Origin: Tumebacillus amylolyticus
GTDB lineage: Bacteria; Bacillota; Bacilli; Tumebacillales; Tumebacillaceae
Reading direction: 5' to 3'
Length of the DNA: 64,000 nt
NCBI RefSeq assembly: GCF_016722965.1
Contig: NZ_JAEQNB010000006.1
Span: forward strand, 1 to 64,000
The notes below the pieces were generated by a model, which did no database searches, was not told the origin of the DNA, and worked only from the letters and a program-made list of their open reading frames with translations. Shown piece by piece: positions 10,983-20,789 of the stretch. The position numbers were made by a program, and so were the translations under genes. Each line of letters opens with the position of its first letter. Position 1 is the first letter of the stretch.

Positions 10983-11768
10983 ATGCAAGATTGGTTGAAT
11001 GGCAAGATGGATATGCCCCCGGGCATGCCGCCAGTTGTCCCGCAGACCCCTCCGGGCATGCCGCCGATGGACCTTCCGATCGGCAAAGGCCCGGCAGATA
11101 ACATCGAAGCACTCGGCACTCCGTCCGTTCCGGACACAGGAGCTTCGAACATCTATTGCATTTCGGTCATCGGGCAGGTGGAGGGACATGTCGTCCTCCC
11201 GCCGCAAAACAAAACCACCAAGTACGAACACGTCATTCCGCAACTGGTCGCTGCGGAACAAGATAAAAAAATCGAAGGCGTCCTGATCATCTTGAACACG
11301 GTCGGCGGTGACGTCGAGGCAGGTCTGGCGCTGTCGGAGATGATTTCGTCGCTCAGCAAACCGACCGTGACGCTGGTGCTTGGCGGCGGGCATTCCATTG
11401 GGGTGCCGATTGCGACGGCGTCCGACTTCTCGTTTATTGCCGATACCGCAACGATGACGATTCACCCGATTCGCCTCACCGGTCTGGTCATCGGCGTGCC
11501 GCAGTCCTTTGAGTATCTGGAAAAAATGCAAGAGCGCGTCATTCGCTTCGTCACCACCCATTCGAATGTCACCGAAGACAAATTCCGCGAACTGATGCTG
11601 ACAACCGGCGAATTGGCTCGCGACATCGGCACGACGGTCGTGGGACGCGATGCGGTGAAGTACGGGCTGATCAACGAGATTGGCGGCATCGGGCCGGCGT
11701 TGAAGAAACTCAACGAATTGATCGGACAATACCGCGAAGGAACGTACAAAAAAGAGGTGATCCAGTAA
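10983..11768 (+). CDS. tepA: Translocation-enhancing protein TepA, ClpP-like serine protease family
   Basis: The 261-residue product is a ClpP/crotonase-fold protein. The fold region (about 55-245) includes [34 protein letters not shown] with the nucleophile-region serine, and [10 protein letters not shown] with the histidine. The N-terminal 35 residues are a Pro/Met-rich low-complexity segment (PPGMPP occurs twice). A TTG 60 nt upstream is in frame, but the ATG at 10983 has a GAGGAG site at the right distance. In Bacillus TepA has been linked to protein export and to degradation of spore proteins. Synteny with ylzJ and spoIIIE supports the call. It overlaps ylzJ by one base (TAATG). Confidence 0.92.
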   Translation: MQDWLNGKMDMPPGMPPVVPQTPPGMPPMDLPIGKGPADNIEALGTPSVPDTGASNIYCISVIGQVEGHVVLPPQNKTTKYEHVIPQLVAAEQDKKIEGVLIILNTVGGDVEAGLALSEMISSLSKPTVTLVLGGGHSIGVPIATASDFSFIADTATMTIHPIRLTGLVIGVPQSFEYLEKMQERVIRFVTTHSNVTEDKFRELMLTTGELARDIGTTVVGRDAVKYGLINEIGGIGPALKKLNELIGQYREGTYKKEVIQ

Positions 11769-11986
11769 TGCTGATGTGGTCCACAGTGCCGGAGGAGTTC
11801 GTTTTCGAAGGCATGGAGAACACGACGTACAACTGGATCGAAACGGAAGTTCAAGGCGTGAAGATGGTCGTCGAGCCGAGCTCGGAGAAACCCGGCACGG
11901 GCCGAATCATCCGTTTGCTCTGCCCGAAACCAGAGTCCTATCTAAACCCGGCGTACCAACCGGGGATGACCGTCAATCTGATTTAG
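11768..11986 (+). CDS. ylzJ: YlzJ-like protein
   Basis: A 72-residue protein matching the small YlzJ family found between tepA and spoIIIE in Bacillales. It starts [10 protein letters not shown] and ends in the family-like YLNPAYQPG. The ATG overlaps the tepA stop, so it is translationally coupled. Function is not known. Confidence 0.85.
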   Translation: MLMWSTVPEEFVFEGMENTTYNWIETEVQGVKMVVEPSSEKPGTGRIIRLLCPKPESYLNPAYQPGMTVNLI

Positions 11987-12015
11987 GAATCTGATTTGAG
12001 AAGGAGGTAGGCAAC

Positions 12016-12231
12016 ATGTCGACTCAATCCAAACTGCGCGAAGTGCTGGACAGCGGACAGACCGTCAACGTCACGCTCTCCAACAACAAACCGCACCTCT
12101 CGGAGCGCGAAGGTCTCCAGACCGTCACGGGCCGTCTCGTCTCCACGAACTCCCCGGACGTCGTACAAGTGCAACCGCTCGACGGTGCGCCGGTTCCTGT
12201 GCCGGTGTCTCGCATCATGACCATCGAATAG
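12016..12231 (+). CDS. Small conserved-looking protein, function unknown
   Basis: The 71-residue product is not recognised. It is preceded by a near-perfect GAAGGAGGT site, 29 nt after ylzJ, and followed by a terminator, so it is very likely a real third gene of the tepA-ylzJ operon. The sequence is hydrophilic with alternating Val/Thr and polar residues (VNVTLSNN, VVQVQPLDG, VPVPVSRIMTIE), suggesting a small beta-rich (SH3- or Sm-like) fold. No transmembrane segment or signal is visible. It should be cytoplasmic. Confidence 0.75.
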   Translation: MSTQSKLREVLDSGQTVNVTLSNNKPHLSEREGLQTVTGRLVSTNSPDVVQVQPLDGAPVPVPVSRIMTIE

Positions 12232-12242
12232 TGAGAGTTGGG

Positions 12243-12276
12243 AAAAAGCCGTCTGCCACGAGCAGGCGGCTTTTTA
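12243..12276 (+). terminator. Rho-independent terminator
   Basis: AAAAGCCGTCTGC pairs with GCAGGCGGCTTTTT around CACGA. It closes the tepA-ylzJ-small gene operon. Confidence 0.9.
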
Positions 12277-12355
12277 TTTCGCGTGATTTTGGAGGAAAAT
12301 GGGGAGGTGCAGGAGAATTGGTAAAAGTAATTCTTGAAGGGAACGGAGCGAACCT

Positions 12356-14971
12356 ATGGCACGAGCAAAACCTAAATCCAAACCGAAGGATCAAGGCGCG
12401 AGCAAGATCGACCTCGCCAAGAACTTCCTCAAATTCGAAATCATCGGGCTCTCGTTGATTGCAGCGGCGATTTTGGGGTTGGCTGCTTCCGGTTGGGTGG
12501 GACGGACGATCGACTATCTGTTCATCCTGCTGGGCGGCAACTTGGATTGGTTGCTCGAATGGTATTTGATCTACTACGCGCTTTATCTGATGGTGTACCG
12601 TCAACGATTGAAGATGAACGCCAGACAGTGGGGGATCGGGCTGTTTTTGGTCGTGATCCTCACATGGTCGCATTTGAATTTGTTCGACGACTTGAACAAA
12701 GCTCATTTCAAAGAACCTCCGAACATGTGGAGCGCCACGATTGATCGGATCTCCGCGCAGGCGGACTACAACACCAGCGTCCCCGTCTCCAAAGCCGGAG
12801 TGGTCAAACAGAAACCATCCGCCGGCGGCGGTCTCACCGGATACGTGGTCTTCATGTCCACCCATTACCTGTTTGATACGGCAGGGACCCTTTTCGTCCT
12901 GTTGGTGGGCGGTTTGATCTCGATCTTGCTGTTCACGAAGCGCTCGCTTGTGGCGACGCTCGGCAGTGGTAAGAACCGTGCCGCCAAACGGATGTCTGGC
13001 ACGTGGGAAGCCCTGCGCGAATGGCCCGGCCTCCTGCGGGAGAAAAAAGAAGCCCGCCGCGAGGAAAAAGCGGAGCGTGCCGCAGCCGCAGCTTCCAAGA
13101 AAGACAACGTCGTCTCGCTTTACGACGACTCACCTCCTTGGGATGACGAGGACGAGCATGCGGTCGTCGCAGAAGTGAGCAGCCCCCCTAGAAGCCCCGT
13201 CTCGATTCCGGTCACCCGTCCCGAAGAGGGAGAGAGCGACATGGAGTTCACCGTCCGCAGTTTCGCAGATCAATTGGTCCGCGAACAGCAATGGGACACC
13301 GAGCCTTCTGAGGGCGAAGGGGCGGAGGACGCACTTTCGATCGAACTGCCGCGCTTCGTCCAAGCCAAGGACTCGCCGCAAATCAAAGTGCAGTTCCCAA
13401 GCGAACCGTTCACCAAAGCCAAGGAACCTCCCAAACCGCCGTCCTCTGCACCGACGATGCCGGTCAAGGGGGTGCCGGGCGAGGTGGAACCTGTCGAGCC
13501 GTTGAAGATCGACTTCACACCGGCCGTCGAAGATCACTACGAAATTCCGCCGATGTCACTGCTCGACTTGCCGAATAACGGCCCCGCCCGCGTCGGGATC
13601 AACGCCGTGAAAGCGAACGCCCGCAAATTGGAGCAAACGTTTGAGAGCTTCGGCGTGCAAGTGAAGGTCGTCAATGCCCAGATCGGACCGACCGTCACGC
13701 AATACGAAGTGCAGCCGGCCGTCGGCGTCAAAGTTTCCAAGATCGTCAACCTCGCAGATGACATCGCGCTCGCGTTGGCAGCGAAGGACATTCGAATCGA
13801 AGCCCCGATCCCCGGCAAGTCGGCGGTGGGCATCGAAGTGCCGAACGCAGAAGTCGCCATCGTCACCCTGCGCGAAGTGTTGGAAACCTCGGAGTTCCTG
13901 CAGAGTGACAACAAATTGAGCGTCGTGCTCGGTCGCGACATCTCCGGCCAGCCGATCGTCGGCAACCTCGCCAAGATGCCGCACGTTCTCGTCGCGGGTG
14001 CCACAGGTTCAGGGAAGTCGGTTTGCGTCAACGGGATCATCACGTCGATTCTCTACAAAGCCAAACCGTCCGAAGTCAAATTCATCATGGTCGACCCGAA
14101 AATGGTCGAGCTCAACGTCTACAACGGCATCCCGCACCTCATGGCTCCCGTCGTCACCGACCCGCGCCGTGCTGCGTATGCGCTGAAAAAAGTCGTCGCG
14201 GAGATGGAGCACCGCTACGAGCTGTTCTCCAAGACCGGCATGCGCAACATGGACGGCTACAACGCGATGATGGTGGAAAAAGGAGCCCAACCGCTCCCGT
14301 ACATCGTCGTCATCGTGGACGAGTTGGCAGACCTGATGATGGTCGCACCGGGCGACGTCGAAGATGCGATCTGCCGGTTGGCGCAAATGGCGCGTGCGGC
14401 GGGGATTCACATGATTATCGCAACGCAACGTCCGTCTGTTGACGTCATTACCGGCGTCATCAAAGCGAACATCCCGTCGCGGATCGCGTTTGCCGTTTCG
14501 TCGCAAGTGGACTCGCGCACGATCCTCGATGGTTCAGGAGCGGAAAAATTGCTCGGTCGAGGCGATATGCTCTATCTGCCGGTCGGTGCTTCCAAGCCCG
14601 TTCGTGTGCAAGGGGCGTTCCTCTCCGATGCGGAAGTCGAACGGGTCGTCACCTATTCGAAATCCCAAGGAGAGGCGAACTACACCGTCGATCTCTCCGG
14701 CCCGTCCGCCGACGAAGACAAAGGGACGGGCGAGGACGACCTCGACGATCTGTTCTACGATGCGGTCACTTTGATTGCAGAAACTCAGCAAGCATCCGTT
14801 TCTCTGCTGCAACGCAAGCTCAAAGTCGGCTATGCCCGCGCTGCGCGGCTGGTCGATCAGATGGAAGACCGCGGATTTGTCGGACCTTTTGAAGGCAGCA
14901 AACCGCGCGAAGTACGCGTCACCCGTGACCAGTGGGCGATGATGCAACAAAATGGGGCGACTTCCGAATGA
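12356..14971 (+). CDS. spoIIIE: DNA translocase FtsK/SpoIIIE
   Basis: An 871-residue membrane-anchored ATPase that pumps DNA through the division or sporulation septum. Four transmembrane helices lie in the first 200 residues. An acidic and Pro-rich linker follows (about 230-390). The motor has an alpha/beta region (about 395-520) and a RecA-like core with Walker A GATGSGKS (about 549-556) and Walker [12 protein letters not shown]. The C-terminal winged-helix gamma domain (about 800-865) reads oriented DNA sequences. Length is slightly above the 787 residues of the B. subtilis protein, mainly through the linker. It lies between the tepA operon and a GntR gene, as in Bacillus. Confidence 0.96.
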   Translation: MARAKPKSKPKDQGASKIDLAKNFLKFEIIGLSLIAAAILGLAASGWVGRTIDYLFILLGGNLDWLLEWYLIYYALYLMVYRQRLKMNARQWGIGLFLVVILTWSHLNLFDDLNKAHFKEPPNMWSATIDRISAQADYNTSVPVSKAGVVKQKPSAGGGLTGYVVFMSTHYLFDTAGTLFVLLVGGLISILLFTKRSLVATLGSGKNRAAKRMSGTWEALREWPGLLREKKEARREEKAERAAAAASKKDNVVSLYDDSPPWDDEDEHAVVAEVSSPPRSPVSIPVTRPEEGESDMEFTVRSFADQLVREQQWDTEPSEGEGAEDALSIELPRFVQAKDSPQIKVQFPSEPFTKAKEPPKPPSSAPTMPVKGVPGEVEPVEPLKIDFTPAVEDHYEIPPMSLLDLPNNGPARVGINAVKANARKLEQTFESFGVQVKVVNAQIGPTVTQYEVQPAVGVKVSKIVNLADDIALALAAKDIRIEAPIPGKSAVGIEVPNAEVAIVTLREVLETSEFLQSDNKLSVVLGRDISGQPIVGNLAKMPHVLVAGATGSGKSVCVNGIITSILYKAKPSEVKFIMVDPKMVELNVYNGIPHLMAPVVTDPRRAAYALKKVVAEMEHRYELFSKTGMRNMDGYNAMMVEKGAQPLPYIVVIVDELADLMMVAPGDVEDAICRLAQMARAAGIHMIIATQRPSVDVITGVIKANIPSRIAFAVSSQVDSRTILDGSGAEKLLGRGDMLYLPVGASKPVRVQGAFLSDAEVERVVTYSKSQGEANYTVDLSGPSADEDKGTGEDDLDDLFYDAVTLIAETQQASVSLLQRKLKVGYARAARLVDQMEDRGFVGPFEGSKPREVRVTRDQWAMMQQNGATSE

Positions 14972-14990
14972 ATCGGAAGTCGCTTTTTTT
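14957..14990 (+). terminator. Rho-independent terminator overlapping the spoIIIE stop codon
   Basis: GCGACTTCCG pairs with CGGAAGTCGC around AATGAAT, followed by seven T. The left arm encodes the last codons of spoIIIE and the TGA stop lies in the loop. Confidence 0.92.
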
Positions 14991-15101
14991 GCGAGAATAT
15001 ACAGAGCGTGGTAAAGATTTGTTTTTAGAACTTTGAGATTTTGTAAAGATGCCAAAAAATATCTGGCGCGAATGAGTCGAAACTTGTAGAATAGGTATGG
15101 T

Positions 15102-15115
15102 GTCAGACATCTGAC
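15102..15115 (+). promoter_or_regulatory. Candidate GntR operator
   Basis: GTCAGACATCTGAC is a perfect 6-bp inverted repeat with a 2-bp centre, framed by outer TGGT/ACCA. It sits just downstream of a possible -10 (TAGAAT, 15087-15092) and directly before the AAGGAGG site of the GntR gene. Its size and place suit autoregulation by the adjacent regulator. No second copy was seen before the BMP gene. Confidence 0.45.
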
Positions 15116-15128
15116 CAAGGAGGCTACT

Positions 15129-15851
15129 GTGAATATTCGTCCGGACACTCGTCCTCTGTACATGCTGGTAATCGATCGCGTGAAGGAACTTATGAGCCAA
15201 GGAGAATGGTCTCCCGGCACCCGCTTGCCCTCCGAATTCGAACTCGCCAAACTCTTTGGCGTCTCGCGGGCTACGTTGCGAGAAGCGTTGCGCGTGTTAG
15301 AGGAGGAAGGTGTGGTCGTGCGACGTCACGGCGTCGGAACGTTCCTGGCAGACCGTTCTGTCGTACGGGCTGGCATCGAGCAACTGTTCAGTGTGACCGA
15401 GTGGATCGAACGGGCCAACCGTGTCCCGGGGACTATCGAGAAGCAGGTCGGGGAGATGCTGCCCTCGGAGGAGGATCGCGACCGGCTGAGCCTCAGCGAA
15501 CGCGAACAGATCTACTTCATGACGCGCATCCGCACCGCTGACGGCGATCCTGTCGTCTATTGCGAAGACCGCATCCCGGCCCGTATGCTTCGGCACGGTT
15601 GGAAGGGATTCAACGGTTCCCTGTTCGAGTTGTTGGAAGCGTCAGGCTCCGTGATTTCGTATGCACAGACCGAAATCAAGCCGGTTGCGCACCATGACAG
15701 CGTTTTCGCGGCGCTCGGAGTTCGTCCGGGAGAAGCTCTGCTCTTGTTGGAGCAGTTGCATTTCGACACGAACGACCAACCCGTGTTGCTGTCGTCCAAC
15801 TATTTCCGCACGGATACTTTTCATTTTCACGTGTTGCGCCGTCGTCCGTAG
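15129..15851 (+). CDS. GntR family transcriptional regulator, HutC/UTRA type
   Basis: The 240-residue protein has an N-terminal GntR winged helix (about 10-75; LPSEFELAKLFGVSRATLREALRVLEEEGVV is split over the recognition helix). The C-terminal UTRA effector domain (about 95-238) ends in TDTFHFHVLRR. The GTG start is set by AAGGAGG eight bases upstream. B. subtilis has the GntR gene ymfC in the same position after spoIIIE. It stands directly ahead of a BMP-type nucleoside importer on the same strand and is its likely regulator, with a nucleoside or related metabolite as effector. That link is inferred from position. Confidence 0.9.
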   Translation: MNIRPDTRPLYMLVIDRVKELMSQGEWSPGTRLPSEFELAKLFGVSRATLREALRVLEEEGVVVRRHGVGTFLADRSVVRAGIEQLFSVTEWIERANRVPGTIEKQVGEMLPSEEDRDRLSLSEREQIYFMTRIRTADGDPVVYCEDRIPARMLRHGWKGFNGSLFELLEASGSVISYAQTEIKPVAHHDSVFAALGVRPGEALLLLEQLHFDTNDQPVLLSSNYFRTDTFHFHVLRRRP

Positions 15852-15934
15852 GGAAACCTACATTCAGTACATACCTTGCATCGGTTTCGAAGAGATGCTC
15901 TGACCAAAACAACCAAAAGTGAGGGACAAATAGG

Positions 15935-16993
15935 ATGAATGCGAAAAAAGTAATGGGTCTCGCGGTTACCTCTGTTATGGCCGCTTCTCTGGTAGCGGGT
16001 TGTGGAACTTCCAGCAACGACACGAAAGACAACGCCCAAGGCGGTACCGACACCGGCAAGAAACTGACCGTTGCGATGGTTACCGACATCGGCGGGATCC
16101 ATGACAACTCCTTCAACCAATCGGCGAACGAAGGTTTGGACAAAGCGGTGAAGGATCTCGGGATCACCAAAAAAGTGGCAGAATCCAAGCGTGCGGAAGA
16201 CTACACCCCGAACCTGAACTCGTTTGTTAAGGGCGGCAACGTCGACCTGACGTGGGGGATCGGCTTCCTGATGGCGGACGACATCAAAAAAGTCGCACAA
16301 GCCAATCCGAACGCAAAACTGGCGATCATCGACTCCGACCTCGGCGGCGACATCCCGAAAAACGTTGAGTCCGTCACCTTCAATGAAAACGAAGGCTCCT
16401 TCCTCATGGGCGTTCTCGCTGCGAAGATGTCCAAGACCCACAAAGTCGGGTTCGTCGGCGGCGTGAAGTTCGCTCTGATCGAGAAGTTTGAATATGGCTT
16501 CAAAGCAGGCGTTAAAACGGTTGACCCGACCGCAGAAGTCACCGCTGTCTACGCAGACGCGTTCGACAAGCCGGACAAAGGGAAACTGCTCGCTTCCCAA
16601 CTCTACCAACAAGGCGATGACATCATCTTCCACGCGTCCGGCGCAACCGGCGACGGTGTCTTTGCAGAAGCAAAGGAACGCGGTGCAGGCTACTGGGTTA
16701 TCGGGGTTGACCGTGACCAATACGACCTCGCTCCGAAAAACACCCTGTCTTCGATGGTTAAGCGCGTAGACAACGCAGTCTACACCGTCGCGAAAGACCT
16801 CAAAGACGGCAAGTTCGAAGGCGGCAAAGTCACCACCTTCGCACTGAAGGACGGCGGCGTTGACTACGCTCCGACCACCAAGAACAACACTCCGCAAGAC
16901 GTTATCACCTTGATGGACGATTACAAGAAGCAAATCATCGACGGCAAGATCAAAGTTCCGGCAACCGCCGATGAGTTCAAAAACTTCAAGTAA
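15935..16993 (+). CDS. BMP family ABC transporter substrate-binding lipoprotein
   Basis: The 352-residue product has a type II signal peptide with lipobox VAGC (cysteine at about residue 23) and a Ser/Asn/Asp-rich tether. The mature part is a basic membrane protein (PnrA/BMP/NupN) type binding protein. Family marks are the N-terminal VTDIGGIHDNSFNQSANEGL, the central VGFVGGVKFALIEKFEYGFKAGV and the later GVDRDQYDLAP. These proteins bind purine nucleosides such as guanosine at the outer face of the membrane. The three downstream genes encode the matching ATPase and two permeases. A hairpin at 17008-17040 between this gene and the ATPase gene probably keeps binding-protein mRNA more abundant than transporter mRNA. 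Confidence 0.93.
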   Translation: MNAKKVMGLAVTSVMAASLVAGCGTSSNDTKDNAQGGTDTGKKLTVAMVTDIGGIHDNSFNQSANEGLDKAVKDLGITKKVAESKRAEDYTPNLNSFVKGGNVDLTWGIGFLMADDIKKVAQANPNAKLAIIDSDLGGDIPKNVESVTFNENEGSFLMGVLAAKMSKTHKVGFVGGVKFALIEKFEYGFKAGVKTVDPTAEVTAVYADAFDKPDKGKLLASQLYQQGDDIIFHASGATGDGVFAEAKERGAGYWVIGVDRDQYDLAPKNTLSSMVKRVDNAVYTVAKDLKDGKFEGGKVTTFALKDGGVDYAPTTKNNTPQDVITLMDDYKKQIIDGKIKVPATADEFKNFK

Positions 16994-17007
16994 GTTCCAA
17001 CGAAACA

Positions 17008-17040
17008 AGGCTAGTGAGCAAACCACTAGCCTTGTTTTTG
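17008..17040 (+). terminator. Intercistronic hairpin/partial terminator
   Basis: AAGGCTAGTG pairs with CACTAGCCTT around AGCAAAC and is followed by GTTTTT. It lies between the binding-protein gene and the ATPase gene of what must be one transporter operon, so it likely allows partial read-through. Confidence 0.8.
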
Positions 17041-17073
17041 GGTAAGAGACCCGGAATGCAGGGAGGGAATGCT

Positions 17074-18591
17074 GTGCCGGCTGTCGTCGAAATGCTGGGG
17101 ATCACCAAGCGATTCAATGGTTTTACAGCAAATGACAACATCAACTTGATCGTACAAAAAGGTGAAATTCACGCACTGCTCGGAGAGAACGGGGCTGGGA
17201 AATCCACGCTCATGAATACGTTGTTCGGGCTCTATCAACCGGATGAGGGCGAGATTCGCATCCGGGGAGAGCGGGTGAAGATCACCGACCCGAACATGGC
17301 GAACCGACTCGGAATCGGCATGGTGCATCAGCACTTCATGTTGGTCGAGCCGTTTACCGTCACGGAGAACATCATCTTGGGCATGGAGCCCAAAGTCGGC
17401 GCCAAGATCGACATTCGCAAAGCGGAGCGCCATGTACAGGAACTGTCGGACCGCTACGGCCTGCGTGTCGACCCGAAAGCGAAGATCCGCGACATCTCGG
17501 TCGGGATGCAACAGCGGGTTGAAATTCTCAAGACCCTGTACAGAGGGGCCGAGATCTTGATCTTCGACGAGCCGACGGCGGTCCTCACACCGCAAGAGAT
17601 CGGCGAATTGATGCAGATCATGAAAAACCTCGTCTCCGAGGGCAAGACGATCATTTTCATCACCCACAAACTCAAGGAAATCATGGCGATCTGCGACCGT
17701 TGCACGATCATCCGCAAGGGGCAATACATCGATGCCGTCTCGATTGAAGACACCAGCGTCGATGACCTCGCCTCCAAGATGGTCGGTCGTCATGTCACCT
17801 TCGAAGTGGACAAAACACCGGCGCAACCTCAAGGCCCGGTGTTGCAGATTCAAGACCTCGTCGTCGAAGGCAGCCGCGGTGCAGATGCGGTGCGCAACTT
17901 GAACCTCGAAGTCAAGGCGGGCGAGATTCTCGGCATCGCCGGGATCGAAGGCAACGGCCAATCCGAACTGATCGAAGCGATCACCGGCTTGCGCAAATCC
18001 AAGTCCGGTTCGATTCTGCTCAACGGCAAGCCGATGCAGAACAAAAAACCGCGCCAGATCGTCGAATCAGGCGTCGGTCACATCCCGGAAGACCGCCACA
18101 AGCACGGTCTCGTCCTCGACTATTCGATCGGCGAGAACATGGTGTTGCAAACCTACTACAAGTCGCCGTTCGCCAAGCGCGGCGTGTTGCGGTACAACGC
18201 GATCTACGAGTATGCCCGCAAACTGATCAGACAGTTTGACGTGCGCACCCCGAGTGAATTTACACCGGCTCGTGCACTGTCCGGCGGGAACCAGCAGAAG
18301 GGGATCATCGCCCGCGAGGTCGATCGCAACCCGGACCTGCTGATCGCAGCGCAACCGACTCGCGGTTTGGACGTCGGTGCCATCGAGTTCATTCACAAAA
18401 AACTGGTCGAGCAGCGCGACGCGGGCAAAGCGGTGTTGCTGATCTCGCTGGAATTAGACGAGATCCTCAATGTCAGTGACCGCATCGCCGTTATCTATGA
18501 AGGCCAAATCGTCGGGATCGTCCAACCGGAAGAGACCGACCATGACCAGCTCGGCCTCCTCATGGCCGGCGGCGGCAAAGGAGGGAAGTAA
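17074..18591 (+). CDS. Nucleoside ABC transporter ATP-binding protein (NupO-like, two NBDs)
   Basis: The 505-residue protein has two tandem ABC nucleotide-binding domains, as in sugar/nucleoside importers (MglA/NupO). The first domain (about 5-240) has Walker A GENGAGKST and the signature ISVGMQQRVEI. The second (about 255-500) has a degenerate Walker A (GIEGNGQSEL) and the signature LSGGNQQKG. An earlier in-frame GTG at 17014 was rejected: it lies inside the terminator hairpin, whereas the GTG at 17074 has GGGAGGG six bases upstream. It energises uptake by the two permeases that follow. Confidence 0.93.
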   Translation: MPAVVEMLGITKRFNGFTANDNINLIVQKGEIHALLGENGAGKSTLMNTLFGLYQPDEGEIRIRGERVKITDPNMANRLGIGMVHQHFMLVEPFTVTENIILGMEPKVGAKIDIRKAERHVQELSDRYGLRVDPKAKIRDISVGMQQRVEILKTLYRGAEILIFDEPTAVLTPQEIGELMQIMKNLVSEGKTIIFITHKLKEIMAICDRCTIIRKGQYIDAVSIEDTSVDDLASKMVGRHVTFEVDKTPAQPQGPVLQIQDLVVEGSRGADAVRNLNLEVKAGEILGIAGIEGNGQSELIEAITGLRKSKSGSILLNGKPMQNKKPRQIVESGVGHIPEDRHKHGLVLDYSIGENMVLQTYYKSPFAKRGVLRYNAIYEYARKLIRQFDVRTPSEFTPARALSGGNQQKGIIAREVDRNPDLLIAAQPTRGLDVGAIEFIHKKLVEQRDAGKAVLLISLELDEILNVSDRIAVIYEGQIVGIVQPEETDHDQLGLLMAGGGKGGK

Positions 18592-18593
18592 CC

Positions 18594-19664
18594 ATGATCT
18601 CCTCGATGCAAACTTCGCGTTGGAACGCGATCCTCGTCCCGGTATTGGCGGTCATCCTAGGCCTTATCGTGGGCGGGTTGCTGATGCTGCTCATGGGGTA
18701 TAACCCGATTGTCGGCTTCGGCTCTGTCTTCCAAGGGATTTTTGGCAACATGTATTTCATCGGCGAGACCTTGCGCGCCGTAACCCCGCTGATCTTTGCA
18801 GGTCTTGCGGTCGCGTTTGCGTTCCGTACCGGCCTGTTCAACATCGGGGTCGAAGGCCAATTCATCGTCGGTCAATTGGCGGCAGCGTGGGTCGGAGCAT
18901 TTTGGACCCTGCCCACAGGTTTGCATGCAGCCGTGGCGATTCTCGTCGCCATGATCGCAGCAGGCCTCTATGCCGGGATCGCCGGCTGGCTCAAAGCAAG
19001 ACTTGGCGTTCATGAAGTCATTACGACGATTATGTTGAACTACATCGCGCTGTTCGGGGCAAACTGGACGATTCGCACGTACTTGATCGGTGCGTCGGAG
19101 CGTTCCAAAGACATCCTGCCCTCGGCGTCGTTGCAAGCCCAGTGGTTGTCCGACCTGTTTGAAGGCGCACGGATCAACTGGGGTCTGTTGCTGGCGCTGG
19201 CGTTCTCGCTGATTTGCTATTGGTTGCTCATGAAGACCACGACCGGTTATGAACTGCGCGCCGTGGGCTTCAACCCGCACGCATCGGAGTATGCGGGGAT
19301 GAACGTCTCGAAAAACATCTTCCGTGCGATGCTCATCTCGGGTGTACTGGCCGGCATTGGCGGCGCGACCGACGTGTTGGGCGTCAACGGCAACATGGCG
19401 ATCTCGGCCGGATTCACCGGCATCGGGTTTGACGGGATCGCGGTGGCGTTGATCGGCAACAACAACCCGTTCGGTGTCATCTTCGGCGCGTTGCTGTTCG
19501 GCGGCCTCTCGTTCGGGGCTGACAACATGCAACGGGTAGAAGGAATCCCGACGGAATCGATCCAGATCGTCATCTCGATCGTCATCTACTTCGTCGCCGC
19601 AGCGACCATCGTCAATTGGTTCCTCGGCAAGCTCCGTCGTCGTCAGGGGGTATCGCAGAAATGA
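18594..19664 (+). CDS. Nucleoside ABC transporter permease (NupP-like)
   Basis: A 356-residue inner-membrane permease of the BPD_transp_2 (branched-chain/nucleoside) family with about eight to ten hydrophobic helices. Motifs include FRTGLFNIGVEGQFIVGQLAAAWVG (helix 3 region, read in parts) and the coupling region ELRAVGFNPHASEYAGMNV (about 220-238). It begins 3 nt after the ATPase stop codon with AAAGGAGGG upstream and overlaps the next permease by ATGA. Together with the next gene it forms the heterodimeric channel of the importer. Confidence 0.92.
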   Translation: MISSMQTSRWNAILVPVLAVILGLIVGGLLMLLMGYNPIVGFGSVFQGIFGNMYFIGETLRAVTPLIFAGLAVAFAFRTGLFNIGVEGQFIVGQLAAAWVGAFWTLPTGLHAAVAILVAMIAAGLYAGIAGWLKARLGVHEVITTIMLNYIALFGANWTIRTYLIGASERSKDILPSASLQAQWLSDLFEGARINWGLLLALAFSLICYWLLMKTTTGYELRAVGFNPHASEYAGMNVSKNIFRAMLISGVLAGIGGATDVLGVNGNMAISAGFTGIGFDGIAVALIGNNNPFGVIFGALLFGGLSFGADNMQRVEGIPTESIQIVISIVIYFVAAATIVNWFLGKLRRRQGVSQK

Positions 19665-20629
19665 ATTTCACCGATATGCTGATCACCATACTCAACGGCA
19701 CGATCATTTTTTCCACGCCGTTGATCCTGGCGGCGCTCGGCGGCGTCATCAACGAGCGTGCCGGCATCGTCAACATCGGCTTAGAGGGTCTGATGACCAT
19801 CGGGGCGTTCGCCGCAGCGGTCGTTACGATCTGGACAGGCGAGACCTTGGGTCTGCCGGGCTGGATGGCTCCGTACTTAGGCATTATCGCCGCGATGATC
19901 GCCGGGATGGTTTTCGCCGTCCCGCACGCCGTTGCTTCTATTGACTTGAAAGCTGACCAAGTCGTCTCGGGTGTCGCGTTGAACTTCTTCGCAGCCGGTT
20001 TTGCTCTCTTCATGGTCAAAAAGCTCTTCGAAGGAGCCGGTCAGACCACGACGGTTCAGAACGTGTTCACGAAAGTCAACATCCCGTTCCTGAGCGACAT
20101 CCCGGTCATCGGGCCGGGTCTTCTCAAGATCTACCCGACCTCGTATCTTGCGTTTATCCTCGTCGGTCTCGCGTACTGGATGCTCTACAAGACGCCGTTC
20201 GGTCTGCGTCTGCGAGCGGTCGGCGAACATCCGCGTGCAGCGGATACCGTCGGGGTCAACGTGCGCAAAGTCCGTTACCTTGCCGTGATCCTGTCCGGCG
20301 GTCTAGCGGGCATCGGCGGCGGGACGCTGTCGATTGCGATCTCGTCGAACTTCCAGCACTCGACCGTTTCCGGTCACGGCTTCATGGCGCTGGCGGCGAT
20401 GATCTTCGGCAAGTGGCATCCGGCCGGCGCGATGGGCGCAGCGCTGTTCTTTGGCCTTGCGACCGCACTTGCGGTCTCCGGGCAAGTTCTCGGCCTCACC
20501 GCGTATGTACCCAGTGAGTTCTTGAACGCACTTCCGTACCTGTTGACCATACTCGCACTCGCGGGTGTCGTCGGCCGTGCCGAAGCACCGGCAGCCTCGG
20601 GCAAGCCTTATGAAAAGGGCAGCCGTTAA
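19661..20629 (+). CDS. Nucleoside ABC transporter permease (NupQ-like)
   Basis: The 322-residue second permease of the same family has about eight helices. INERAGIVNIGLEGLMTIGA (about 30-49) and RLRAVGEHPRAADTVGVNV (about 184-202) are the conserved membrane and coupling motifs. The ATG at 19661 overlaps the stop of the preceding permease (ATGA), so an upstream GTG in the same frame was rejected. A terminator at 20650-20682 ends the operon. Confidence 0.92.
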   Translation: MNFTDMLITILNGTIIFSTPLILAALGGVINERAGIVNIGLEGLMTIGAFAAAVVTIWTGETLGLPGWMAPYLGIIAAMIAGMVFAVPHAVASIDLKADQVVSGVALNFFAAGFALFMVKKLFEGAGQTTTVQNVFTKVNIPFLSDIPVIGPGLLKIYPTSYLAFILVGLAYWMLYKTPFGLRLRAVGEHPRAADTVGVNVRKVRYLAVILSGGLAGIGGGTLSIAISSNFQHSTVSGHGFMALAAMIFGKWHPAGAMGAALFFGLATALAVSGQVLGLTAYVPSEFLNALPYLLTILALAGVVGRAEAPAASGKPYEKGSR

Positions 20630-20649
20630 TTCCACAAGTCTTGAAAAAG

Positions 20650-20682
20650 TAAAAGAGTCCCGTTTTCGGGGCTCTTTTTTAT
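20650..20682 (+). terminator. Rho-independent terminator
   Basis: AGAGTCCCG pairs with CGGGGCTCT (one G-U pair) around TTTT, followed by T6. It ends the nucleoside importer operon. Confidence 0.88.
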
Positions 20683-20723
20683 TAACCGTCATTAAGTTCT
20701 CCCTATACACCTTTTAGTCTCGA

Positions 20724-20732
20724 TGGTATAAT
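20724..20732 (+). promoter_or_regulatory. Extended -10 promoter for the HD-GYP gene
   Basis: TGGTATAAT is an extended -10 element. No good -35 is seen 17 bp upstream. The leader would be about 50 nt. Confidence 0.45.
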
Positions 20733-20789
20733 TTTCACTGACAGCTTGTCATCTGAGGACTCCGATTGGTTTTGGGGGAGGGGAAGCGT

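Noticed and set aside
17014-17073. An N-terminal extension of the nucleoside transporter ATPase
   Set aside because: It would start inside the intercistronic hairpin; the GTG at 17074 has a strong ribosome site and gives the family length.
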